This document shows positions 8,701-19,400 of a DNA stretch of 64,000 nt, piece by piece. The translations under genes and the position numbers were made by a program. The DNA lies in assembly GCA_903918755.1 (NCBI GenBank), contig CAIXFN010000113.1, positions 1-64,000 of the forward strand, given 5' to 3'. This DNA is from an uncultured Pedosphaera sp. (GTDB lineage: Bacteria > Verrucomicrobiota > Verrucomicrobiia > Limisphaerales > Pedosphaeraceae). How positions within the stretch are numbered: the first letter of the stretch is position 1; each line of letters starts with the position of its first letter. Below the pieces are notes generated by a model. That model was not told the origin of the DNA. It saw nothing but the letters and a program-made list of their open reading frames with translations, and ran no database searches.

Positions 8701-8876
8701 TCTGGAGCGCCATCTCGGGAAAGACCTACCGCGTCCAATACAAAGCCGCGCTGGGCGACCCCGGTTGGACCGATTTGCCCGGGGATGTGCTGGCCACCGA
8801 TGTTACCGCTTTCAAGGACGACGCCGCTTCCCCCGCCTCAACCCAACGTTTCTACCGGGTGACCGTGATCCAGTAG
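5751..8876 (+). CDS. Secreted PD40/TolB-like propeller protein with calcium-binding and FYR C-terminal module
   Basis: This 1041-residue secreted protein starts with a signal peptide ending near V-E-A-A. About 16 repeats follow, each built around S-x-D-G-R-Y-V-A-F-x-S, a D-T-N or D-A-N, D-V-F-V-R-D and a T-x-L-V-S strand. These look like WD40-like PD40 propeller repeats, enough for two eight-bladed propellers. Residues about 918-963 carry D-S-D-G-D-G and D-F-D-R-D-G motifs typical of thrombospondin type 3 calcium loops. The last 70 residues form a strand-rich module (T-Y-R-V-Q-Y-K, ending F-Y-R-V-T-V-I-Q) shared with two other proteins in this window. No catalytic motif is visible, so a binding or scaffold role is likely. 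It sits 22 bases after the pilin-like gene and is probably co-expressed with it. Confidence 0.88.
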   Translation: MKPTLCHRLPLVLAALMLSQPVEAASLLSSPATPMIPTAGAASDCHNPGVSADGRFVVFVSAAGNLVTNDANGVFDVFVRDRQLSQTILVSVNYAGTGSGNGPSQSPTISANGRYVTFESSASDLVTNDANNAADVFVRDLVANTTTLVSQTAGGSSGNQASTAPTLTPDGRFVLFCSQASDLVSGDSNLSADLFVRDMVLGTNVMVTRSYLKTTSHAGLSVTWDSNRLISDDGRWVAFQSTATNLIQGDPNGVADVFVRDRLYDSNVLASVNTAGTGFGNASAQNASLDASGRYVAFQSASTNLNAKDLSANLDVYRRDLVAHTTVLASANTNGTNSASGSSGNPVLSRSGNALLFLSTANDLVAGDTNTSGADLFLRDFTAGTTVLVDYRVASSVDTPGPALSADGRFALYRNGANNLMLYDAVAHSRTVVATNPATADGIMTDDAQFITYLAQADLAGVQNIYLFNRAAGTTELVSRHHPALTNATGSASSRMVPGALSADGRVVAFESFAGDLTTGDTNGTRDVWVADYTASPSTLTRLSNLISGFARGPSRRPVVSGDGRWLAFEAIPDGTPNTGLATRYSLYVFDRQAGTNGVVAGVGSVVAPAFAVFSQSGGKLAFQSSETGVAGYASTIAQIYYRDPVRGTNRLVSHNYAGTAPATTASSSPVISPDGRYVAYLSAATDLVTTTTAGVNAYLWDSTTGVNYLASRIGTGTGLNQISRVNFGANGTLLTFQNPTTTYVWDISTRAVTIGYSDAANATLSADGRFLACERTSPYSVMDTNSVADVYVIDRPASSVALVSVNLAGNAAGKGRSFSPTISPDARYVLFRSSATNLVANDTNGFVDIFLRDRQLNRTILVSRNFAGTGSANRFSINPQFSANGNCVLFESYASDLMAGDFNQARDIFRLQINHGDSDGDGLPDDWELAYFNTLDRDGTGDFDRDGMTDLQEYLAGTDPTNAGSVLPVLTLSQPAGGPVRILWSAISGKTYRVQYKAALGDPGWTDLPGDVLATDVTAFKDDAASPASTQRFYRVTVIQ

Positions 8877-8924
8877 CGGTTTCCCCTTCCCTTCCGTGAG
8901 GGATTCCTTTTAATTGGCGAGACC

Positions 8925-10505
8925 ATGCACTCCCTCCGCCCTTTTCTCTGGCTGGCACTTTTTCTGGCGATTAGTGCCATCCCCGCCCGCTCCGCGGATG
9001 TCTTTGACCCACGGGTGCGTTTCAATATCACAATCGATCGCGGTTTGGGCACCAACCGCCTCTCCGGACGACTTCTGGTCCTGATGACCAACCGGCGCGA
9101 ACCGCAGGACGTCATCGTGCCCTCGCCACTCGAGATGCAAACCACCTGGATTTGCGCCCACGAAGTGGAGAATCTCAAACCAGGCGACACCCTGGAAATG
9201 GACCCGGATATTCTCGCCTTCCCTTCGGCGCTTTCCCGCGCTCCAGCAGGAAATTACCAAGCCATGGCCTTGCTGGACACCCAGCACACCCTGGGCTATT
9301 CCGGAGTGGGGCCGGGGGCGGTTTACGGGCCGGTGATGCGATTGGCGGATTTGCAACCGCGCCAGGGAGGAACCGTGGAATTGAAGTTGAACCGCCAGGT
9401 TCCGCCCAACCCGCCGCTGGCGGACACCGCCACCAAAAAGCTGGCCGTGCTGCGCAGTGAACTCCTGACCGGTTTCTGGGGTCGGGCCATGGAAGTGCGC
9501 GCGGCGGTGCTGCTGCCCCCCGGTTATGCCACCTCTCCTACCCGCCGGTATCCCACGGTCTATTTCATCCATGGCTTTGGCATGTCGTCCGCGGGCGCCT
9601 GGGAGGACGCCAACGGATGTTGCGGTCCCGCCCCCCAGGACCTCGAAGCCGGGATGAAGGCCGGCACCTGGCCGGAAATGGTGTACGTCTTCCTGGAAGC
9701 CAGTTGCCCGCTCGGAAACCACGCTTTCGCGGACTCGGTCAACACCGGGCCATGGGGACGGGCGTTGGTGGACGAATTCATCCCGTTCCTGGAAAAGACC
9801 TACCGGCTGGAAAGCCGACCGGCCAGCCGGCTTTTGACCGGCCATTCCACCGGCGGATGGTCCGCCCTTTGGCTGCAAATCACCCATCCCGACTTTTTCG
9901 GGGGCGCCTGGGCCACCGCGCCGGATGCGGTTGATCTGCGTAGTTGGAGTGGGACGGATTTGACCAAATCGCCCCCGGACAATTTTTACCGCAAAACGGG
10001 GACCCGCCCCCGGTGGCTGATCCGGGCGGATGACCGGGAAATGGTCACGGTGGAAGATTTTGGCAAGTGGGAGCGGGTGCTGGCGGAATATGGGGGGCAA
10101 CTTTCCTCTTTCGAGGCGGTTTTCAGTCCTCGCGCCGACACCGGTCGTCCGCTACCCCTCTTTAACCGGGAAACCGGCGTCATTGATCCCGAGGCCCAGG
10201 CTGCCTGGTCCCGGTTTGATATCTCGCGGGTATTACGCGCCAATTGGGAAAGGCTCGGACCGAAGCTGGCGGGAAAGATCCATATCACGGTCGGCACCAA
10301 GGACTCGATCCATTTGGAAGAATCCGTCCACCTGCTCCAAGACACCCTCCAACCCCTGGGTAGTGACGCTAACTTCACTTATCTGGAGGGGCGCAACCAC
10401 TTTGATCTCTACAACGACGGTCTGGCCCAAAAAATGGCCCTGGAAATGCATCAGGTTGCGCATCCGGCCAATCCAACGAACCCGCCCGCCGCCCGGCAGC
10501 CTTAA
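8925..10505 (+). CDS. Secreted esterase, alpha/beta hydrolase (enterochelin-esterase-like)
   Basis: This is a 526-residue secreted hydrolase with a signal peptide ending A-R-S-A-D. The N-terminal 170 residues form a strand-rich domain, and the C-terminal part is an alpha/beta hydrolase of the putative-esterase (PF00756) type. The nucleophile is S308 in G-H-S-T-G-G, the oxyanion region is F-I-H-G-F-G, and a late G-R-N-H-F-D supplies the catalytic histidine. Family members cleave feruloyl, enterobactin or other carboxylic esters; the substrate here is unknown. It lies 48 bases after the propeller protein gene. A small hairpin CCGGG-CTT-CCCGG with a T-run follows the stop and overlaps the end of the convergent gene. 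Confidence 0.88.
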   Translation: MHSLRPFLWLALFLAISAIPARSADVFDPRVRFNITIDRGLGTNRLSGRLLVLMTNRREPQDVIVPSPLEMQTTWICAHEVENLKPGDTLEMDPDILAFPSALSRAPAGNYQAMALLDTQHTLGYSGVGPGAVYGPVMRLADLQPRQGGTVELKLNRQVPPNPPLADTATKKLAVLRSELLTGFWGRAMEVRAAVLLPPGYATSPTRRYPTVYFIHGFGMSSAGAWEDANGCCGPAPQDLEAGMKAGTWPEMVYVFLEASCPLGNHAFADSVNTGPWGRALVDEFIPFLEKTYRLESRPASRLLTGHSTGGWSALWLQITHPDFFGGAWATAPDAVDLRSWSGTDLTKSPPDNFYRKTGTRPRWLIRADDREMVTVEDFGKWERVLAEYGGQLSSFEAVFSPRADTGRPLPLFNRETGVIDPEAQAAWSRFDISRVLRANWERLGPKLAGKIHITVGTKDSIHLEESVHLLQDTLQPLGSDANFTYLEGRNHFDLYNDGLAQKMALEMHQVAHPANPTNPPAARQP

Positions 10506-10512
10506 GCTGGCT

Positions 10513-10537
10513 CCGGGCTTCCCGGTTAGTTCTTTTT
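10513..10537 (+). terminator. Weak terminator after the esterase gene
   Basis: A 5-bp stem CCGGG with CCCGG around a CTT loop is followed by TTAGTTCTTTTT. It is short, but its position just after the esterase stop and before a convergent gene is right. Confidence 0.4.
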
Positions 10538-11200
10538 GGCCGGCAAACCGGTCTGGTTGGCCCCGGGTTGGTCGGCTTCGGCCACAAAATCCTGCAGGAT
10601 TTTGAGGTAGGTATCCAGCATGCCGCCAGCGTCCGGTCCGAGCTCGCTCTTGGCATCCTGGATATCCCGGATGGCGGACCGCGCCTGCGCTCGCACTCCG
10701 TCCACGGTGAGCGAACCGGTCAGCAGACTTGCCACCATGGAGTTGAACTTGGAGGTCGCTTCCGGTCCGGCCCGCCCCAGAATTTGCTCCTGCACCTGGC
10801 TGACGACTTTCGGATCAATCCCGGTTTTGGCCCGGGCAGTGCCGGCCGGGGCCGCCAACCGCGTCACTACTGCTTTGCCAACGACCGGGGAATTTGTGGT
10901 CGGGCTATCGGCTCTTAGCAAGCTGGACATCCGTGAAGCGGTGGTGTTCGTTCCCAACTTTGACGGGGACGATTCCTGAAAATTGATCCGGGCGACTTTG
11001 TCCCGCGGGATTTTTACCAATCCCTGGATCTCACTCCGAAACTCGAAAGTGGATGCGGTCAAGCCCACCAAGGTGCCGGAATAATGGTCCCCATTGATCA
11101 TTTCCAAGACATCCGCCCGAACCGGGGAAACGGCCCAGGCGGCAAGGAAACACCCGCCCAAAAAACGACGCAAAACAGCGGAAGGAGGGGAAACATTCAT
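10526..11200 (-). CDS. Secreted protein of unknown function with SH3-like N-terminal domain
   Basis: The protein has 224 residues. A signal peptide (hydrophobic F-L-G-G-C-F-L-A-A-W-A-V, cleavage after R-A) precedes a short strand-rich segment with M-I-N-G-D-H-Y-S-G-T-L and I-P-R-D-K-V-A-R-I. Such segments are seen at the mature N-terminus of many planctomycete and verrucomicrobial exported proteins and probably form a small SH3-like barrel. The rest is alanine/serine-rich and probably helical, with no recognisable motif. An in-frame ATG at 11227 would add nine residues; I chose 11200 because it gives a more compact signal peptide. It is divergent from rpoD. No function can be assigned. Confidence 0.75.
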   Translation of the reverse strand: MNVSPPSAVLRRFLGGCFLAAWAVSPVRADVLEMINGDHYSGTLVGLTASTFEFRSEIQGLVKIPRDKVARINFQESSPSKLGTNTTASRMSSLLRADSPTTNSPVVGKAVVTRLAAPAGTARAKTGIDPKVVSQVQEQILGRAGPEATSKFNSMVASLLTGSLTVDGVRAQARSAIRDIQDAKSELGPDAGGMLDTYLKILQDFVAEADQPGANQTGLPAKKN

Positions 11201-11350
11201 AAATAATCGCTTGGCGGACCGACTCATCTTGATTGGTTGGGACACTATTCCACGTTTTTGACAAAAAGCAAGCCAGCTTGAATATTGCCCCCCTGTGGGC
11301 GTCATAGGAATACGGGAACAAATTATTTGGCCAATGGGCACCGCATTTCG

Positions 11351-11379
11351 TTGACACCGGTTTGTAACAATGTTTAAAT
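11351..11379 (+). promoter_or_regulatory. Sigma-70-type promoter of rpoD
   Basis: A perfect -35 TTGACA (11351-11356) is separated by exactly 17 bases from TTAAAT (11374-11379). The start codon of rpoD follows 41 bases after the -10 element. A second TTGACA at 11258-11263, with AATATT 17 bases on, could be a weaker upstream promoter in the same direction. Confidence 0.8.
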
Positions 11380-11420
11380 AGGGGACTTTTTTTGGTAAAA
11401 TTGCGGACTGTGTTTTATTC

Positions 11421-13391
<1,971 letters not shown>

Positions 13392-13410
13392 GCGAAGGAA
13401 CCCAGCGGCG

Positions 13411-14115
13411 TCAGGGCAACTGGGTGAAGAAACGGTGCCAGCGCGGCAGGTAGTGATCTCCATAATCAAGGGACATCACGACGCTGCTGGCCCGGCCCAA
13501 AATCCGGCGACGCTCCACGCAACCGTAGTACCGGGAATCATAGCTGTTGTCCCGGTTATCCCCCATCATGAAATATTGCCCGGCGGGAACCTTGATGGGT
13601 CCAAAAGTCCGGGCGGCGCGCAGGGCCGGGGTGGTCATCACCGGATGGGTGCGGTCCGCGACCGTTTCAGTCGCAAATTCATGTTGGGGCTGTTCCGCGA
13701 TGGCAATTTCGCCGATCGTGGCCGCCTTCAGCGGTTCGTAAGTGGCCGCCTGACCATTGACAAATAATTTCTCGTTGACCAATTCCAAGGTGTCGCCGGG
13801 CACGCCCACAACCCGTTTGACCAAGCGCTTCTCATCCGCCGGCGAATAGAAGACCACGATTTCCCCCCGCTTCGGATCGCCCCATTCGGCAAGGTGCTTC
13901 GTGGTAAAGGGCACCTTCAGGTCATAAGCCAGCTTGTTCACCCAAACCCGGTCCCCCTCCATAATCGTCGGCTTCATCGACCCGGTGGGTACATCATTCC
14001 AGTCCGCCAGGGCCGAACGGATGGCAAACATCACCACTACCATGATCAACAACGGTTTGGCATCCTCGCGGATGAATTTCGCGCATTTTTGGCCGGCGGA
14101 TCCGATAATCTTCAT
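13411..14115 (-). CDS. lepB: Signal peptidase I
   Basis: This 234-residue membrane protease removes signal peptides from exported proteins. One N-terminal membrane segment (about 21-37) is followed by the catalytic box P-T-G-S-M-K-P-T with nucleophile S46, the box with the general base K100 in K-R-V-V-G-V-P-G-D, and the C-terminal G-D-N-R-D-N-S-Y-D-S-R. All S26A family hallmarks are present. Only 19 bases separate its stop from the rpoD stop on the other strand. The many secreted proteins in this window would be its substrates. Confidence 0.96.
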   Translation of the reverse strand: MKIIGSAGQKCAKFIREDAKPLLIMVVVMFAIRSALADWNDVPTGSMKPTIMEGDRVWVNKLAYDLKVPFTTKHLAEWGDPKRGEIVVFYSPADEKRLVKRVVGVPGDTLELVNEKLFVNGQAATYEPLKAATIGEIAIAEQPQHEFATETVADRTHPVMTTPALRAARTFGPIKVPAGQYFMMGDNRDNSYDSRYYGCVERRRILGRASSVVMSLDYGDHYLPRWHRFFTQLP

Positions 14116-14158
14116 GCTCCTTGGACGGCCCCGGGCGGGGACCGTTCAAAATCAGCGG

Positions 14159-14848
14159 CTAACGACGCAGGTGAAACTCCGCGCGCCCATAAGTTTGCGC
14201 CACCAATGCCGCCACTCTTGCCTGCCATTCGGCGGTGTCGGCAAATTCCGTCCATTGGATCCCCTCCGTTGCCCCACAAGCCACCATGGCGGCTTCCCAA
14301 TCGCCGCGCGCCAAGGGCACCGGGGGCGGCTGCACCGAACCCTGGATCAGCAGGCCCGCCCGGGTCCGACGCTGGGCGGCGCCTCCCACTTTCAGTCCCT
14401 GCCAAAGGACGTCCGACTTTTCGTAACCCACAAAGCATTGGCCGGGCCCCTCCACCCGGCAGCAGGGTGCCAACTCGGTGACCACGCCCAACCGCAAAAA
14501 CGCCCGGCGGACCCAGTCGTGGATGCGTTCGTAGCTCGCCACCGCAGTGAGCGAGTACCAATCGCCTCCCGGCGGTGCCGCGACGCTGTAGGTCCAATCC
14601 CCGGCATGCGGCACCAACCCGCCGCCGGTCGGCCGCCGGACCAACGGCCGGAGCAGCGTCAACCGCTCGATCTCGGCGTATTTTTGAAAGTAACCAAATG
14701 AGGCCGCCGGTTCGCGCCAGGAATAAAACCGCAGAATGGGACGCCCAAGCCCGGCCGTGGCTTCTAGGATGGCCTGATCGATGGCCATGTTCTCGGCCGC
14801 GCTGGCGGCACCCGAGCGCAGCAAAAGCCAGGGAGCGGATTTAGTCAT
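14159..14848 (-). CDS. Lipoate-protein ligase A family protein
   Basis: The protein has 229 residues and the biotin/lipoate transferase fold. Visible motifs are the A-E-N-M-A-I-D N-terminal helix, R-R-P-T-G-G-G substrate loop, and K-V-G-G-A-A-Q-R-R holding the conserved ligase lysine. It probably attaches lipoate or octanoate to the E2 and H proteins of oxo-acid dehydrogenase and glycine cleavage complexes; LplA versus LipM/LipL-type octanoyltransferase cannot be told apart. The start at 14848 is supported by a 4-base ATGA overlap with the stop of the upstream nth gene, indicating translational coupling. A longer frame upstream lies inside nth and is not used. Confidence 0.88.
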   Translation of the reverse strand: MTKSAPWLLLRSGAASAAENMAIDQAILEATAGLGRPILRFYSWREPAASFGYFQKYAEIERLTLLRPLVRRPTGGGLVPHAGDWTYSVAAPPGGDWYSLTAVASYERIHDWVRRAFLRLGVVTELAPCCRVEGPGQCFVGYEKSDVLWQGLKVGGAAQRRTRAGLLIQGSVQPPPVPLARGDWEAAMVACGATEGIQWTEFADTAEWQARVAALVAQTYGRAEFHLRR

Positions 14849-15519
14849 GGCTTTTGGCTGGGATGTTCCGATTTTTCCTTCCAGGGGCACAGCGCCCGAA
14901 CCTCGCAAGCCGCGCAATCCGGGTTCCGCGCCATGCATCTCCGACGCCCATGCCAGATCAACAAATGACTGAACCAAGTCCAATCCGATGCGGGCACCAA
15001 TCGCATCAGGTCCGCTTCGATTTTTTCCGGTGTTTTTGCCGACGACAATCCGAGGCGGCCGGCCAGACGGGCCACGTGGGTGTCCACGACCACCCCCACA
15101 TTCATGTCAAAAGCGTTGCCCAACACGACGTTGGCGGTCTTCCGCCCCACCCCATCCAGCGCCGTCAATTCCGCCATGGTCGTCGGCACTTTTCCGCCAT
15201 GATGGGCCACCAATTTCTGGCAGCACGCCCGGATGTTCCTGGCCTTGTTTCGGTAGAGGCCGATCCGCTTCACATCGTTCTCCAGGATCGCCGGATCAGC
15301 GTCGGCAAAAGCCTGTGTACTACGATATTTCTGGAACAAATCGGCGGTGACGATGTTCACCTGCTTGTCATTGGCCTGCGCGGACAAAATCGTGGCCACC
15401 AACAGTTCGAGCGGATTGGTGAAGTTCAGTTCGCAATGGGCGTCTGGATAAACCCGCCGCAATTCGGCGAGCAATTGCGTGGTGCGCGCCTGGCGGGTGG
15501 CGGTGGATTCGCGGGGCAT
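14845..15519 (-). CDS. nth: Endonuclease III (DNA glycosylase/AP lyase)
   Basis: This is a 224-residue base-excision repair enzyme that removes oxidised pyrimidines and cleaves at abasic sites. The helix-hairpin-helix L-D-G-V-G-R-K-T-A-N carries catalytic lysine K127, and D146 lies in V-V-V-D-T-H-V. The C-terminal iron-sulfur loop has exact C-x6-C-x2-C-x5-C spacing (C195, C202, C205, C211). The length matches E. coli Nth (211). I chose the ATG at 15519, preceded by AGGAAT; a longer frame to 15633 adds an Arg-rich tail with no homology. It is the first gene of the nth-lipoate ligase pair. Confidence 0.96.
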   Translation of the reverse strand: MPRESTATRQARTTQLLAELRRVYPDAHCELNFTNPLELLVATILSAQANDKQVNIVTADLFQKYRSTQAFADADPAILENDVKRIGLYRNKARNIRACCQKLVAHHGGKVPTTMAELTALDGVGRKTANVVLGNAFDMNVGVVVDTHVARLAGRLGLSSAKTPEKIEADLMRLVPASDWTWFSHLLIWHGRRRCMARNPDCAACEVRALCPWKEKSEHPSQKP

Positions 15520-15655
15520 CGGTGGTAAATTCCTGCGCCCTGAAACTAATCGACGCCGCCGCGCCTCCGCAACCCCGAAATTGTGATTACTTGGTGCCCG
15601 GGACGGGATTCCGCGCTTGACGGTCCAACTCATCCCGCCGACCCTGATTTACGTG

Positions 15656-16369
15656 ATGCCGGATGCAAAGCAAGGCGTTTTTGCCACCACACATTGGAGT
15701 GTCATCCTGACCGCCGCGCCGAATGATGATCCCGCAGCGGAAGCGGCCTGGGAAAAGCTGGCGGCCACTTATTGGTATCCCGTGTACGCCCATGTGCGCT
15801 ACCGCACCACCTGCCCCCACGAAGCCAAGGATCTCGTGCAGGAATTTTTCGCGACCCTGCTCCGTCGACGTTCGCTGATCAACGTGGCTCCCGAAAAGGG
15901 TAGGTTTCGCAGTTTCCTCCTAACCTCGTTGAAGTATTTTCTTTCAGACCAGTTCCGGCGGGCCAATGCCGAAAAGCGCGGCGGGGGTCGGATTCTGATC
16001 TCGTTCGATGCGCTCGAAGCCGAGGAAAGGCATCGGTTGGAACCGGTTTCTTATGACTCCCCGGACAAACTATTCGATCGTCGCTGGGCCACCGCCCTCG
16101 TTGAACGCGCTTTGGCCCGGCTCCACGACGAACAAGACCAGGCGGGACTTTCATCCGAATTCGCACGACTCAAGGAATTTCTCGCCCGCGAGGTCGAACC
16201 GGGCGAATACGACGCCTTGGCCGCCCAACTGGGCACGGGCACCAATACTGTCGCCGCCGCCGTCCGGCGCTTGCGCCTCCGTTTGCGTGAACTGGCCCGG
16301 GAGGAGGTCCGGCAAACCACCGCCACCTATTTGGATGGGGAGGCGGAATTGCGCAATCTTTTCGGTTGA
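15656..16369 (+). CDS. ECF-like sigma factor of PVC type, cassette 1
   Basis: This is a 237-residue sigma-70-family factor. It opens with the T-T-H-W-S-V-I-L signature shared with the second sigma factor in the window. Region 2 is seen in H-E-A-K-D-L-V-Q-E-F-F and F-R-S-F-L-L-T-S-L-K-Y-F-L, and region 4 in the C-terminal E-Y-D-A-L-A-A-Q-L-G with an Arg/Leu-rich recognition helix. A short extension (Y-L-D-G-E-A-E-L-R-N-L-F) ends the protein and also has a counterpart in cassette 2. No anti-sigma gene is adjacent. Instead a membrane Ser/Thr kinase gene begins 41 bases downstream, suggesting activation by phosphorylation, as described for some kinase-linked ECF groups. An earlier in-frame start at 15617 is possible. 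Confidence 0.88.
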   Translation: MPDAKQGVFATTHWSVILTAAPNDDPAAEAAWEKLAATYWYPVYAHVRYRTTCPHEAKDLVQEFFATLLRRRSLINVAPEKGRFRSFLLTSLKYFLSDQFRRANAEKRGGGRILISFDALEAEERHRLEPVSYDSPDKLFDRRWATALVERALARLHDEQDQAGLSSEFARLKEFLAREVEPGEYDALAAQLGTGTNTVAAAVRRLRLRLRELAREEVRQTTATYLDGEAELRNLFG

Positions 16370-16410
16370 AGCAAACCATGGCCTCGCTCCGAACCTGATG
16401 AAGACGGCAT

Positions 16411-19400
16411 ATGCCTGATCCGCACCCCTGCCCCCGTTGCGGCACACTTCCGCTTTCGCCTGGTCCAGGCGGACTCTGCCTGACCTGTGTGGGACGTATT
16501 TCCCTGCGGGGGATCGGAACGGATCCTGGCGAAGGCGACCACGGACGTCACCCGACCCATTTTGGCGAGTTTGCATTGCTGGCCGAGGCAGGTCGCGGAG
16601 CGATGGGAGTCGTCTACCGGGCGCGCCAAAATGGTCTGAACCGGTTGGTGGCGCTCAAGATGGTGTTGAACGGGCAGTTTGCCGGGGCCACCGCGCGTCG
16701 TCGATTTCAGACCGAGGCGGAGGCCGCCGCCCGGCTGGATCACCCGAACATCGTCCCCATTTATGAATTCGGCGAACACGAGGGACGCCAATATTACGTG
16801 ATGCGTTGGGTGGAAGGCGGCCCTTTGACGGGGCGACTCGACCCACGCGCCGCGGCCCACCTGTTGACCACCCTCGCGCGGGCGGTGCAGCATGCGCACC
16901 AAAATGGCGTGCTGCATCGCGACCTTAAACCAGGCAATATTTTGCTGGACGCCTCCCGCACCCCTTTCATCACTGATTTCGGCCTGGCCCGGCACTTGGA
17001 TGGTCCGACTACTCTTACCGCCACCGGTGAGTTGCTCGGCACCCCGGGGTTCATGGCACCCGAGCAGGCCGACGGGGTTCGGGCCATTACCACCGCCGCG
17101 GACATTTGGGGTTTGGGGGCGGTGCTCTATTTTTTGCTCACCGGGCATGCGCCGTTTGAGGGTTTCACCGTTCTGGAGGTGCTGGCGTCCGTGCGGGAAG
17201 GGATCGTCACGCCGCCAGGACGCCACCATCCAAATCTCGATCCAGACTTGGAAACCGTTTGCCTGAAATGCCTGTGTCCAGATCCAGCCGGGCGTTATCC
17301 TTCCGCCGGGGAATTGGCCGATGATCTTGACCGCTGGCTGCGCCACGAACCGGTTCGCGCCCGGCCGGTTTCCCCGGCGGGTCAGCTCACCCGATGGGCC
17401 AAACGCCGGCCGGTGATCGCCACCCTCGGTTTGCTCCTCCTCCTAGTGGGCATGACGGGAGTGGCGGGCATTATCTGGCAATGGCGGCGCGCCGAGCAGG
17501 CGGGCAACCTCGCCCGGCGACGGAGCGCGGAGTTGCTCGCCTTGGTGGATCGGCTGGACCAGGAACGCGCCGAAGACCTCTTTCAGCGCAATGACGGCCC
17601 GGGCGCGGCCGCCCAGTTGGCCCGGCTGCTGCGGCGCGATCCGACCGACCGGGCCGCCGCAGAACGTCTGCTTTCGGCCCTGGCCTTCCGGCCCTTCCTG
17701 GTGCCCGTGGCGGAAACCCCCGCGCTGCCCCGCGCGATCCTGGCGGTGCAAGGCGACCCGCCGAACCAGCGCCTCGTCACCGCCTACAACCAAAACCAAA
17801 TCCAACTCTTTGCCGCCGCCACCGGGCTGCCGGATAGCGCGGTTTTTTGGGGGACGCCACCGGACCCGTTACCCACCTTTTCGCCGGATGGTCGAACGGT
17901 GGCGGTGATCAATTCCAACGGCCTGCCGGAATTGCGGAATGCCACCACCGCGACGCTCCTCACCACCCTGGAGTTTCCGGAACTCAACGCGACCAACCGC
18001 GCCGCCTGGCTCCGCTTCAGCGGGGATGGCCGACGGCTGCTGGCCGCCGCCGCGAATGGCAATGGCGGGGTTTGGACGCTACCAACTGGTCCTTTCTCCA
18101 GTTTGCCCCCGGTAACGAATGGTTTGATGGATGCGGACCTCAACGCTGGGGGCGATTCGGCGAGTCTCGTCACCCGCCAGGGCGAGGTCCAGATTTGGAA
18201 TCTGATCAAAAACCAATTGCGTGCTCGCCTTGCCGCAAACCCGCCCGGTGCGCGTTTGGCTCGCCTTTCCCCCGACGGCCGCCATATCGCGGTGGTCCGC
18301 GGCGATCGCATCCTGGAATGGCGTGAGGCGGACTCGGGAGTGATCGTGCTATCCTGGACGGCTCCGGAGTCGCTGCTCGCCCTGGCTTGTGGTGGGGATA
18401 ACGACTCGGTGATGGCCCAGGGGGAAACCTCGGCGTTTCTTTGGTCGGCCCGCGCCGGCGGCCTGGCGGGCGGACCTTTTGCCCGGCGCGCCGCGGGTGG
18501 TCACCTCGAATTAACACCTTCGGCGGGAAACGCCTTCGCGGTCGCGGAAAATGGTCAGGTGCGCACCTATTTTCGTCGCCCGTTGGCCACCCCGGTCCTC
18601 CTGCGCCATGGCGCGGAAATGCAATCCCTCGCTTGGAACCGGGAAGGCTCGCAACTCCTCTCCGTCGGCAGCAATGGCATGGTCCGGTGCTGGGATCCAG
18701 CCACGGCCACCCTCACTGGCGAATTCCCGCTCCAGGGAACCGTGGCCGCCATAGGGCCGGACTTGCAATCACTGCTTGTCCTTTCAAACCATACCGCGCG
18801 GCTTTATCGCCTCCCTGATGGAGAAGTGCAGGCCAGTGTCAGCGAACCGCAGGCGCCGTTGACCGCTGGCGCCTTGCCTCCGGTCCCCGGCCGAGTCCTG
18901 CTGGGGTGCCTGAACGGATTCGCTGGCACGTGGGATTTGAGTTCCCCTCAATTGACGAACTTTCACCGCAGTCCCTACCAAATCCGGGGTATCTCCTGGG
19001 CGCCGGACAGTCGCCACCGTTTGGTGCGTTGGGGCGTGTATGTGTCTTTGTACGACGACGGCCGGTTCGGCTGGTGGACCAATCTCACCCATGACGGATT
19101 CGTGGCGGATGCGGTTTTCAGTGGGGACTCCAAGTTCCTGGCCACCGCTTCCAGCGATTACCGAGCCCGGCTCTGGGAGGTCGCCACGGGCCGGGAACTG
19201 GCCGCGCTGGGGCACGACGGGCCAGTCAGCCGGGTGCGCTTTAGTCCCGATGGCCGCTGGCTGGCCACCTTGTCCGCGGCAGGGGAGCGCCGGGCCCAAC
19301 TTTGGGATGCGACGAGGCATCATTTGGTGGCCCCGGCCCTTCCCCACCCAGGCAACGTGCTGGATCTTGACTTCAGCCCCGACAGTCTGCGGCTAGCGAC

